NCBI RefSeq assembly: GCF_003865075.1 | Contig: NZ_BHWB01000001.1 | Location: 372,001 to 436,000 of the forward strand | Direction: 5' to 3' | DNA from: Bacteroides faecalis | GTDB lineage: Bacteria > Bacteroidota > Bacteroidia > Bacteroidales > Bacteroidaceae | Length of the DNA: 64,000 nucleotides | In this document: positions 54,282 through 63,600 of the stretch, one piece after another | Layout of the letters: each line of letters begins with the position of its first letter | How positions within the stretch are numbered: the stretch's first letter is position 1 | Notes under the pieces: model-generated | Seen by the model: the letters and a program-made list of their open reading frames with translations, nothing else | The model's database searches: none | Told to the model about the DNA's origin: nothing | Made by a program: the position numbers and the translations under genes

Positions 54282-54495
54282 AACAGAGTGAAGACGAGTG
54301 GATATTTTTAATTGGTAGTTTTCTCGTGTTTTTAGAGTGTTATCCCAACTAAAGTATGGATATCTATTTTTCTTGATATTTATAAGTATCTCTTGGGGAG
54401 CGCAACTGATTTTACAATTTTCTCATATAATTTCATGCTTGTAAATGAGAATAACACCAAGATGGAGAGGAACTATACAGGAAAATTATCAAAAC

Positions 54496-54523
54496 TGATA
54501 TATAACTTTTCATTTTTGATAAA
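54496..54523. promoter_or_regulatory. Putative regulator-binding motif upstream of the AraC gene
   Basis: The sequence matches 54254-54281 in 27 of 28 bases, same orientation, 242 bp away. It lies about 130 bp before the AraC start codon, so it may serve autoregulation or looping. The rest of the 54175-54651 gap shows no gene. Confidence 0.6.
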
Positions 54524-54651
54524 TTAGAACGGTGGTATCCGAATTCACTTTGTAAATTGTTACTCATTTGTTCTCGTATATCGAAAAAATGCTTTAATTT
54601 GTCTCCGCATTAATCAATTAATGAGTTATCTTATTATTTATTGAAATTAGC

Positions 54652-55551
54652 ATGAGCACAATTGAAAACCGTAATATTAAGTACTTTAACATAAGTAATA
54701 ATGATGAAGCATGGGGAATTGTAGTGACTACTGTGGGTTCTCAATTGATTCCGAAACATAGTTCCTACCCTCGTTCTCAGCATCCGAAGTCCCATATCTT
54801 TAATCCGAGGAGTGGTAGGGTATTGAAAGAATATCAGCTTATTTATATTTCCAACGGTGGAGGATATTTTGAATCACAATCCTGTAAGAGACAACGTATT
54901 GAAGCGGGAACTATGATTCTATTATTTCCGAACGAATGGCATACTTATGAACCGGATATTGATACGGGGTGGTATGAGTATTGGGTAGGATTTAAGGGAG
55001 TGCATATCGATAACCGAGTGGCGAATGGATTCTTCTCACCGAAGTGTCCTCTCTATCATATAGGCTTTAGTTCATCGATCATCGGGTTGTATGAGGACAT
55101 TGTGAATTATACCTTGGAAGAGAAAGCGGGATATCAGCAGATTATTTCAAGTATTGTACTTTATATTTTAGGTTCTGTCTATTATAAAAAAAGGAATGAA
55201 ACTTTCAACGATTCCCTTGCCGTTAATAAAATCAATGAAGCCCGTACGATTATGAAACAAGAAATTGAGAATAATATTTCTCCTGAAGGTATTGCGGAAA
55301 GGCTTGGAGTGAGTTATTCCTGGTTTCGGAAAATGTTTAAGCAATATGTAGATGTATCACCTGCACAATATCAGGCTAATTTGAGATATTTAAGATCGAA
55401 GGAGTTATTGGATACGACAGATATGAGTATCATGGATATTGCTTTTAAACTTAACTTCGAAAATGTGGGACAGTTTTCTACTTTCTTCCGTAAGAAAGAA
55501 GGAATCCCCCCTTACCAGTATCGTAAGGAGGGACATCATATCAAGAAATAA
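54652..55551 (+). CDS. AraC-family transcriptional regulator
   Basis: The 299-aa protein has an N-terminal cupin-like sensor (EYQLIYISNGGGYFESQSCK, TMILLFPNEWHTYEPD). A C-terminal double helix-turn-helix follows (ISPEGIAERLGVSYSWFRKMF, then SIMDIAFKLNFENVGQFSTFFRK and GIPPYQYRK). It likely senses a sugar and activates the flanking operons. Its gene ends 11 bp inside the convergent isomerase-like gene. Shared motifs at 54254, 54496 and 60216 suggest its targets. Confidence 0.92.
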   Translation: MSTIENRNIKYFNISNNDEAWGIVVTTVGSQLIPKHSSYPRSQHPKSHIFNPRSGRVLKEYQLIYISNGGGYFESQSCKRQRIEAGTMILLFPNEWHTYEPDIDTGWYEYWVGFKGVHIDNRVANGFFSPKCPLYHIGFSSSIIGLYEDIVNYTLEEKAGYQQIISSIVLYILGSVYYKKRNETFNDSLAVNKINEARTIMKQEIENNISPEGIAERLGVSYSWFRKMFKQYVDVSPAQYQANLRYLRSKELLDTTDMSIMDIAFKLNFENVGQFSTFFRKKEGIPPYQYRKEGHHIKK

Positions 55552-56962
55552 CTATGACGGGAATATTTAGCATAAATGCATATTTCTTAAGAATATCGGC
55601 TACATGACCTACACCAATGGAACAATGGTGCGATGGTCCTGCCTTGCTCCACCTTTCGATAAACTCTTTGGCGGATATCGGGAACTTGTACCTGCTGTTG
55701 AGATTGCCGATATTCAGTATAGGCCCCGGCACGGATTCTCCTTCAGCAATCAGGAAAGATAATCCACCTTTTTCTTCGACAACGGATAATAAAGTCACCG
55801 GACCTTGTCTGACAGACATTTGGATAGATAATCCTTTGCCCGGTTTTCCATGATATACGGGCAGTGGAACGAGTTTCACCCGATCTTCTGAAATAATAAA
55901 GTGTGCCGGTCCGTCGTGACCTAGCATAACGATATCATCATTGTAGTCCAAGGCATAAAACTCAGAGAAACATCCGCCGATGCCGAGAAGTGACATGATT
56001 TTCATGGCTTGTGCATTCTTTACTTCATATTCGCCTGCTATGGGAATATTCTTTCCGGTGAGAATGGTGTTTCCGGCAATGATAGAGGTAATGATATTCT
56101 CATATTCATTACCATTCAAGCCCGAATAGTAATAGGCCATCGAACCGAGCTTATGTTTAGTAACCAGCTTGTCAAGTGCTACGGATGTGTGTGCTGCTCT
56201 TTCAATTTCATCTGCTGTACAGGTTTCGTCGATCGTGAATATCCTGCTAAACTCTTCTTTCTTCGATTCGATTTCTGCCTGAGTTGCACTCTGTCTTAGA
56301 GCTGCCAGTTCACACATTTCCAATATTTCGATATGCGTGCCGAATACAGTACTTTGTAGTGCCAGATCGGAGTATACGTCGACCATTCCTCCGTAATAAT
56401 TACCGAGTACCCCCATACGGTTTTTTCGCATCCCTTGTGATACTTCTGCTGCTTTAATCCATTGGGAGATTTCTGTCCAAGTTTCCTGGTCGTCCAGATA
56501 TCCGGATACGATCTCATATCGGATTGAGGTACGATTGAATACTGAGCAGAATTCGGGAATGGAACAAGCCTGACAGTTTGCCAGCCATTCTCCGGTCATA
56601 CTACCTCTGTCGCTCATGCTGTTTAGTTTGTCGTATTCAATGGCAGGCAGAGGTTGCATGTTCAACAGGATAACTGGTATATTCAGCCGATTGGCTATCG
56701 GAATAATGGTAGATGAAAGAGCATAGGTCGAAATGAAAATGAATAGAATTTCGACATCTTCGCTCTTCATTAGGGAGGTTACCCGATCTGCCTTTTCAGA
56801 GTCATCGACCATTCCTGCATCGATGACTGTCACATTGCCGAGCGACTGCATTTTATTCTTTATTTTGTTCTGATAACCTATCAGACGGTCTAATAGTCCT
56901 TCAAATTGTCCCCAGTATGTATTGAGGCCGACTCCCATCAAGCCGATTTTTACATTCTCCAT
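55541..56962 (-). CDS. L-fucose/L-arabinose isomerase family protein
   Basis: The 473-aa protein has the two-domain layout of this family: an N-terminal Rossmann-like half (MENVKIGLMGVGLNTYWGQF, ILFIFISTYALSSTIIP) and a C-terminal substrate domain (GLGSMAYYYSGL-like region, FSEFYALDYNDDIVMLGHDGPAHF). Acidic and His residues there are candidates for a metal site. It has no signal peptide, so it is cytoplasmic and probably interconverts an aldose and ketose released from the imported glycan. It is 33 bp after the GH106-like gene in one operon. The exact sugar is not known. Confidence 0.85.
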   Translation of the reverse strand: MENVKIGLMGVGLNTYWGQFEGLLDRLIGYQNKIKNKMQSLGNVTVIDAGMVDDSEKADRVTSLMKSEDVEILFIFISTYALSSTIIPIANRLNIPVILLNMQPLPAIEYDKLNSMSDRGSMTGEWLANCQACSIPEFCSVFNRTSIRYEIVSGYLDDQETWTEISQWIKAAEVSQGMRKNRMGVLGNYYGGMVDVYSDLALQSTVFGTHIEILEMCELAALRQSATQAEIESKKEEFSRIFTIDETCTADEIERAAHTSVALDKLVTKHKLGSMAYYYSGLNGNEYENIITSIIAGNTILTGKNIPIAGEYEVKNAQAMKIMSLLGIGGCFSEFYALDYNDDIVMLGHDGPAHFIISEDRVKLVPLPVYHGKPGKGLSIQMSVRQGPVTLLSVVEEKGGLSFLIAEGESVPGPILNIGNLNSRYKFPISAKEFIERWSKAGPSHHCSIGVGHVADILKKYAFMLNIPVIVIS

Positions 56963-56995
56963 GATATTGTTTTTTGTATTTGAATAATCTGTCTT

Positions 56996-58468
56996 TTATT
57001 TTGAGGTGATAACATCGAAATCTTCCATTAATCCGTAATTCATGAAGTAATATTCATTTCCCGGTGCTTGCTTCTGTACTCCGTTCCAATGCCAGGGGCC
57101 GGTAATGCTGACTTCAGTTGTATAGTGAGGTCCCATCAGGTTTCTCAGGCTACCGATTACTCTGACTTCAATTTTATTATCTCCTTTTTTTATATACGGT
57201 GTAAGGTCAAAATTGTAAGGCTTATAAGCGATGATACCTGCTTTCTGGTCATTTACGTACACTTCGGCAAGTGTTCCATTCCACTTGTTCAGTTGGATTG
57301 CATAACGGTCCGAAAGGTTGTCGATATGATATGTTTTACTATAGCCCATATCCCATGAATAATAAGGTTGTCCCTGTTCTTTCCAGCTTCCTGTCTTAAA
57401 GGTTTTGACAGGTTCTCGGATTACCCAACCCATTGGTGCAGATTCCAATGAGAAATCTCCTAAAACGTAGACTGGAGCAATCTCGGCATAAATACTCATC
57501 GGTTTCACGCTCAACTCAATGGTGTTTACTCCTGTTTTGGCAACATCTCCGATATTGTAGACTCCAAAACGGCTATCCAGCCAATACTCTCCGTTAAGTG
57601 CTGATAGTGCTTTTCCATTTACTTTTACTTTCCAGATATCCGGTTGTTCGGCAACAAGTCTCATCTTGCTTTTATCTATATTGCCTGCAACGATGAAATT
57701 ATAGAGTACTTTGATATCACCTGTGCGGAAAGTATCCTTCTCAACAATTTTTTGTTTGTACTGAATGGCGGAGTTCCAGGGATCATTCATGCCATAATGT
57801 TGATACAACTTGTTACAAGCTTCTACCGTATAGAGATGCCTTTCCGCTTTTCCATCTATAATCAGATCACAGAAGTCAATACTCAGTGCGTTATCTTTCA
57901 GTCTTTTCACCTCCAATGGGGTAGAGGATCTCATTATTTGTCCACTAGCAATTTCCGGTTTCACTTTATATGTATTAGTAGCTGACGGCGAACTGAATAA
58001 GATTAAACTACCGGCAGGTGGAAGACTAAATTCTGCTTCTACATGATTGCCGTCCGTTTTGCATGGGTATGCGTAGATTGATCCGGACATGGCATCAAGT
58101 TCCATCAATGTTTTCCCTTCGATGGAAACACGTCCTGTTGCAGATTCAGTTAATGAAGAATTGACCAGAAATACCAGTTCGCCATCTTTGTAGGTTCTTC
58201 TATGATGATAGAGATGGTTACCAGCTACTTGCCTGAAGCAGATTTGGGGGCTTGCAAATACGGTCTGGATCAGCTGATCGGATAGTTCGTTGTAGGTTTT
58301 GATCTGTCCTGCATAATCTTTCATGAATTGAGCCAGCTCAGCACTTTCTTTCCCATCAATGAAGGTCGGTGTAGAGAAGACGATCAGTTCACCTCCGGAT
58401 TTTACAAATTCTTTCAACAATTGGAATGTCCTTGTATTCAGGTTTTCGGTAATTGGAGGAAGAACCAC
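56996..58468 (-). CDS. GH106-like glycosidase, C-terminal half (frameshifted)
   Basis: This half continues the upstream ORF: the ...RGYKK of the first frame would pass to VVLPPITENLNTRTFQLL here if one A were added to the AAAAA run at 58469-58473. It contains the C-terminal barrel end, beta-sandwich modules and a terminal galactose-binding-like domain (YAIQLNKWNGTLAEVYVND, DLTPYIKKGDNKIEVRV). It has no own signal peptide. As an independent protein it would be non-functional and cytoplasmic. Confidence 0.8.
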   Translation of the reverse strand: MVLPPITENLNTRTFQLLKEFVKSGGELIVFSTPTFIDGKESAELAQFMKDYAGQIKTYNELSDQLIQTVFASPQICFRQVAGNHLYHHRRTYKDGELVFLVNSSLTESATGRVSIEGKTLMELDAMSGSIYAYPCKTDGNHVEAEFSLPPAGSLILFSSPSATNTYKVKPEIASGQIMRSSTPLEVKRLKDNALSIDFCDLIIDGKAERHLYTVEACNKLYQHYGMNDPWNSAIQYKQKIVEKDTFRTGDIKVLYNFIVAGNIDKSKMRLVAEQPDIWKVKVNGKALSALNGEYWLDSRFGVYNIGDVAKTGVNTIELSVKPMSIYAEIAPVYVLGDFSLESAPMGWVIREPVKTFKTGSWKEQGQPYYSWDMGYSKTYHIDNLSDRYAIQLNKWNGTLAEVYVNDQKAGIIAYKPYNFDLTPYIKKGDNKIEVRVIGSLRNLMGPHYTTEVSITGPWHWNGVQKQAPGNEYYFMNYGLMEDFDVITSK

Positions 58469-60111
58469 TTTTTATATCCTCTTTTGCCTACGAAAAATTG
58501 CCCTTTTTTTACTTTACCCTGGTCTTTAATGATATTCTCAGAACCTAAATCATATTCTACCTGGCTTTTTTCCAGTTCGGTGATAAAGTTCTGGAATGCG
58601 ATACCGATGTCCATTGTTCTGACTTGTCCTTTTACATACGAATAAGTCAGCCAAGCAGTAGTAGTTGGTTCTATAATCAATATATCGTTGAGTTGATCAC
58701 CTTGGCTCAGGATCAGAGACAGACGTGCGAAATAATCATTCTGAGTCTTATAGTTTGACCACCAAGGAGAGATGGAAGTAAAGACAGGCGGGTAATCGTA
58801 TTTGCGTGCTCCCACGATAGTCATGTGTGACAGATGCTGGTTCATGAAGTTCACTCCTAGTACATATTCCCAGTCACCCAGTCTTTTGAAATCCTCGAAA
58901 GTCTCATTCCAACCGCCACCACCATACGTCTCGCTAAGTGTCCGGGTATATCCCATCTGATTGGCAACGCTACTCAATTCTTTAACTGATCTTATATTTC
59001 CGAATTGAGCCATCGGATGTCCTTCGTTATATTGGTTGAACAACATATCGATTGCAGGCATCTGGTGCCATGCATACATAGCCATATTGTCTCCGCCATG
59101 AGACATGTCCGGCCATCCGTGCTCCCAGTAATGACCTGTCCATTTCATATTCTTCTTCTCGCAATAGGCGTGATAGGGTTTCGCCCATCGGTCAATAAAA
59201 AGTTGAGTAAGTGTTTCTGTGTAGTTGTGACGGACTTGCTGCCAGTTATCCGTTGTTTCTACTAATAAGGGAAGTACTGATTTTAAATCATACCCCCAAC
59301 GTTTCTGGAATACGTCGAATAAGTCGGGAGTCCAGCGTATGCCACCCGGACTTGAAATGTTAGGTTCGTCGGTGAAAATACCTTTAATAACAGTACCGAG
59401 CTCTTTTCCGAAAGTCTTTTCATATCCTGTCATTGTGATGTCTAAGAACTTCTCTGTTACACCGGGATGTAGCAAATCGACATATGAATAACCGCCATGC
59501 CAGTCGGAACGGCCATAGTAAGTCTTCTTATACAAATAGTATTCCCCTTTGGTGTTCTTATAATCAGCTAGGCAAGCTGTGATGTCTTTAAAAGTACTCC
59601 CTTCTTTTTTCAAACATAAGAAGTAATCTTTTGCATTATCAGGCAGAGTCTCGACCTTTGTGTAGTCCAATCCTTGTCCCTGATTATACGATTCGGGCAT
59701 TTGTTCGTTCACATGCCCTCCGGCGAATCCGCTTGGATATGAATTCTCGTCGTAGATCCAAATATCCATTCCCAGTTTCTTTCCGGCTTCTACGCTGTAT
59801 TTATACAATCTGAACCAGTCATCAGAGAGGTATTCGGTGATCAGTCCCGGACGTGGATGTACAAAAGCTCCTCCAAATCCCTGTGATTTAAGTTCCCTCA
59901 ACATGCGGTCGATATCCGCATTCGTTACTTTCGTGTTCCACACCCATAGCGGAGCGGAACGGAATTCTTTTGATGGATTTTTAAAAGCTGCTTTCAACTT
60001 TTCGAATTGTCTTTCTCTGGGTTGTTCAGAGGAAGCCTTTCCTACATAGCAGCACAGTGCTGCAATAGCGAAAACAAGTGTTTTACGGAAAGATTGTAGA
60101 TTCGTTTTCAT
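58438..60111 (-). CDS. GH106-like glycosidase (rhamnosidase-type family), N-terminal half (frameshifted)
   Basis: I start at ATG 60111 (MKTNLQSFRK) rather than the TTG nine bases upstream. A signal peptide ends about GKAS. The TIM-barrel start PLWVWNTKVTNADIDRMLREL, GMDIWIYDENSYPSGFAGG and IKGIFTDEPNISS are typical of the PF17132 glycosyl hydrolases (alpha-L-rhamnosidase-like). Candidate acidic catalytic residues lie in IYDEN and TDEP. The frame ends prematurely at an AAAAA run (58469-58473). With the next ORF it would be about 1040 aa, the normal size. If real, the frameshift inactivates the enzyme. Confidence 0.85.
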   Translation of the reverse strand: MKTNLQSFRKTLVFAIAALCCYVGKASSEQPRERQFEKLKAAFKNPSKEFRSAPLWVWNTKVTNADIDRMLRELKSQGFGGAFVHPRPGLITEYLSDDWFRLYKYSVEAGKKLGMDIWIYDENSYPSGFAGGHVNEQMPESYNQGQGLDYTKVETLPDNAKDYFLCLKKEGSTFKDITACLADYKNTKGEYYLYKKTYYGRSDWHGGYSYVDLLHPGVTEKFLDITMTGYEKTFGKELGTVIKGIFTDEPNISSPGGIRWTPDLFDVFQKRWGYDLKSVLPLLVETTDNWQQVRHNYTETLTQLFIDRWAKPYHAYCEKKNMKWTGHYWEHGWPDMSHGGDNMAMYAWHQMPAIDMLFNQYNEGHPMAQFGNIRSVKELSSVANQMGYTRTLSETYGGGGWNETFEDFKRLGDWEYVLGVNFMNQHLSHMTIVGARKYDYPPVFTSISPWWSNYKTQNDYFARLSLILSQGDQLNDILIIEPTTTAWLTYSYVKGQVRTMDIGIAFQNFITELEKSQVEYDLGSENIIKDQGKVKKGQFFVGKRGYKKWFFLQLPKT

Positions 60112-60176
60112 ATTTTGCAATGTATTTTATGGTAACGTATTTTGAAACCGGAGTTAATAGTGTGAATTTACAAAGG

Positions 60177-60184
60177 CAAAAGTA
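60177..60184 (-). promoter_or_regulatory. -7 element of the GH106-like operon
   Basis: TACTTTTG on the minus strand, identical to the susC -7 box, lies about 65 bp before ATG 60111. Confidence 0.5.
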
Positions 60185-60215
60185 ACTGGTTACAAAAAAT
60201 AATTATTGCTAATAA

Positions 60216-60242
60216 TGATATATTTCTTATCAAAAATGATAT
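60216..60242. promoter_or_regulatory. Putative regulator-binding motif upstream of the GH106-like operon
   Basis: It shares TGATATAT-N7-CA-N4-TGATA with the susC site, in the same orientation, and starts 31 bp from the -7 box exactly as at susC. It differs at several of the variable positions, so the match is not a simple duplication. Confidence 0.6.
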
Positions 60243-60337
60243 TCGTATTGACATATTTTTAGTTAATCCTTCGTCTCTCAGGTATTAATGTGGAATGTGT
60301 TAAATATTAATATAGTAGTGCATTCCAAAGAGCGAAA

Positions 60338-60484
60338 TCACAAGGAAGTACAACCGGACTTTACCCAATATAATATATCATTAATGATAGAGCGAAGAGA
60401 ATGTTTACGCTTGCGCTCTTTGTCATCTAAAAGATTTTCTATAACTTGCCACTGTTTATCAGTCAGGTCGGTACCATATCCCAT
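60338..60484 (-). pseudogene. IS5-type transposase N-terminal relic
   Basis: From ATG 60484 the frame reads MGYGTDLTDKQWQVIENLL, then KHSLRSIINDILYWVKSGC, and ends a few codons later. This is the DUF4096-type N-terminus of IS5-family transposases (normally over 250 aa). Only about 48 codons survive, and I see no inverted ends. It sits between the GH106-like promoter and the GH2 gene. Confidence 0.75.
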
Positions 60485-60606
60485 TTTATTACTCTTTAAA
60501 TATGATTTGGTTGTTATATTTAAAGATACAAAATTGAGAAAAATTACCACCTGATAAACTTTTAGATAACTCAAAATAGTTTCTAAATTTAATACCTGAA
60601 TATGTT

Positions 60607-63600
60607 ATGAAGAACATTCATTTAATTGGTTTCCTTCTTATGACCTTGACTGCCAATGCTCAAGAGAAAGTATTGGAAGGATTTACTTATGCAGAAATAG
60701 TCGCTCCAACAGGAAAAGAGTGGGAGACACCCGAACAGGTAGCGCTTAATAAAGAACAGCCTCATGCTTGGTTCTTTACTTTTTCCGATAGTGAAAACGC
60801 ACGTCGTGTATTGCCAGAATACAGTAGTTATTGCAAATCTCTGAATGGTACCTGGAAGTTTAATTGGGTAGGTAATCCCGATGAACGTCCGCTTGAATTT
60901 TATCAACCGTCTTTTGATGTTTTAAACTGGGATACGGTAAGTGTACCTATGCAATGGAATGTTGCAGGTATTCAAAAAGACGGAAGTCTGAAGTATGGAA
61001 CACCTATTTATGCCAATCAACCGGTGATTTTCCAACATAAGGTGGAAGTGGGTGACTGGAAGGGAGGAGTCATGCGCACTCCGCCTCAGGATTGGGTGAC
61101 TTATAAACATCGTAACGAGGTAGGTTCATATCGTCGGACTTTTACTATTCCGGAAGATTGGAAAGAACGGGAAGTATATATAAACTTTGATGGAGTTTCT
61201 TCTTTCTTCTATTTGTGGATTAATGGACATTATATCGGATTTTCCAAAAATTCACGTAATACAGCTTCATTCAATATTACCCCTTATCTAAATAAGAACG
61301 GGGAGAATGTAGTGGCAGTTGAAGTATACCGTAACTCGGACGGCTCTTTCCTCGAAGCACAGGATATGTTTCGTTTACCGGGAATCTTCCGTTCTGTTTC
61401 ATTAACTTCTACTGCTAAAGTACAAGTGCGTGATCTTCGTATATTTCCGGATCAGGATACTGATTATAAGAATGGAAATGTACGCATAGAAGCGGATATT
61501 CGTAATCTTGGCAAAAAGTCGGCGAAAGGATATACAATTTCTTATTCGCTCTATGCCAACAAACTTTATTCAGATGAGAATATAGTAGTGAATGGTGTGA
61601 ATGGTACGGTGGATGTAGAAGAATTGGGAAAAGGTGAAATGGCATCTGCTGTCACTACTATACAGGTGGATAATCCGCGCAAATGGTCGTCAGAAGCGCC
61701 TTACCGTTATGTATTGGTAGGGCAACTGAAAGACAAGAAAGGAAGAGTTGTTGAAACCTTTTCTACCGCTTTTGGCTTCTGTAAAGTAGAAATTAAAGAT
61801 ACACCGGCCGATAAGGATGAATTCGGATTGGCAGGACGATATTATTATGTAAATGGTAAAACAGTCAAACTGAAAGGAGTGAACCGTCAGGAAATCAATC
61901 CGGCTACGGGAAATGCCATTACCCATCAACAAATGGAAGAAGAAATAATGTTGATGAAGCGGGGTAATATTAATCATGTGCGTAATTCACATTATTCCTG
62001 TGATCCTTATTGGTATTATTATTGTGATAAGTATGGTATTTATCTGGAAGATGAGGCTAATATTGAAAGTCATGAATATTACTATGGTGATGCGTCTTTA
62101 TCACATGTTCCAGAGTTTGAAGCAGCTCATGTGGCACGTGTAATGGAACTGGCACACTCTCATGTCAATCATCCGTCCGTCGTGATTTGGTCATTAGGTA
62201 ACGAAGCGGGACCGGGAAAAAACTTTGTGACTGCCTATGAGAAATTGCATGCTTTCGATCCTTCACGACCTGTGCAATATGAGCGCAATAATTCGATTGT
62301 CGATATGGGTTCCAATCAATATCCGTCTATCGGCTGGATGCGGGGTGCAGTGACTGGTAAATACAATATCAAATATCCTTTCCATGTATCCGAATATGCT
62401 CATTCAATGGGTAATGCTGTGGGTAATCTGATAGATTATTGGGAAGCGATAGAATCAACGAACTTTTTCTGTGGAGCAGCTATATGGGATTGGGTAGATC
62501 AGGCTTTGTATAATTATGATCCTCAAACGGGTGACCGATATCTGGCTTATGGCGGTGATTTTGGGGATAAACCTAATAGTGGTATGTTTTGTATGAATGG
62601 CATTCTGTTTCCCGAACATTTACCCAAACCTGCTTTCTATGAAGTAAAGAAAGTATATCAGAATGTAGGGGTACGGGCGGTAGATATGAAGAAAGGACAA
62701 ATTGAGATATTCAATAAGAATTATTTCACTTCCTTGAAAGACTATGAAATGCTGTGGATACTTTATAAGGACGGGAAACCAATCAAAGAGGGTACGGCTC
62801 CTAAAAAATCGTTTTCTGCTGTTGAGGCTCGTTCGAAAACTACATTTACTATACCTTATAGCTATTATGAACTGGCAAAAGAAAGCGAATATTTTGTAAA
62901 GGTACAATTCAGGCTGGCAAAGGATATGCCGTGGGCGAAAGCCGGTTTCGTGCAGATGGAAGAGCAACTGGCGGTAAAAGCTCCCGAAAGCAAGCCTTCT
63001 TTGTCTTCGGTGACTGCTTCACTTGACAAACCGGTGGTGACAGAGAATGGAACCTTTACGACAGTTACAGGAAAGAATTTCCTAGTGAAATTTGATAATG
63101 AGCAGGGAACTATCTATAGCCTTGAATACGATGGTCGCAAAGTATTGTGTGAGGGCGAAGGACCTAAGATTAATGCGCTGCGTGCTCCGGTTGATAATGA
63201 CAATTGGGCATATCGGCAATGGTTTGAAAAAGGGTTGCATAACTTGAAACATAAAGCAACAAGTTATCAATGGATTAATGGCAAAAATAAAACGGATCAA
63301 GTAGTGCAATTGATGTATACTGTAGAATCGCAAGCTCCGAATGCCGCCGTATTAGAGGGAGGTACTTCAGGAAGATATAGTGTGAAAGAACTCACAGAAC
63401 GTCCGTTCGGGCCGGATGATTTTAAGTTTGTCACCAGTCAGATATGGACCATTTATCCGGATGGATCTATAGAACTGCGTACAGAAATAACTTCGAATGA
63501 TCCTTCTTTGGTGTTGGCTCGTTTAGGATATGCGATGCAAGTTCCTACAAGATTGCAACAATACAGTTATTATGGTCGTGGTCCTTGGAATAATTTTAAT

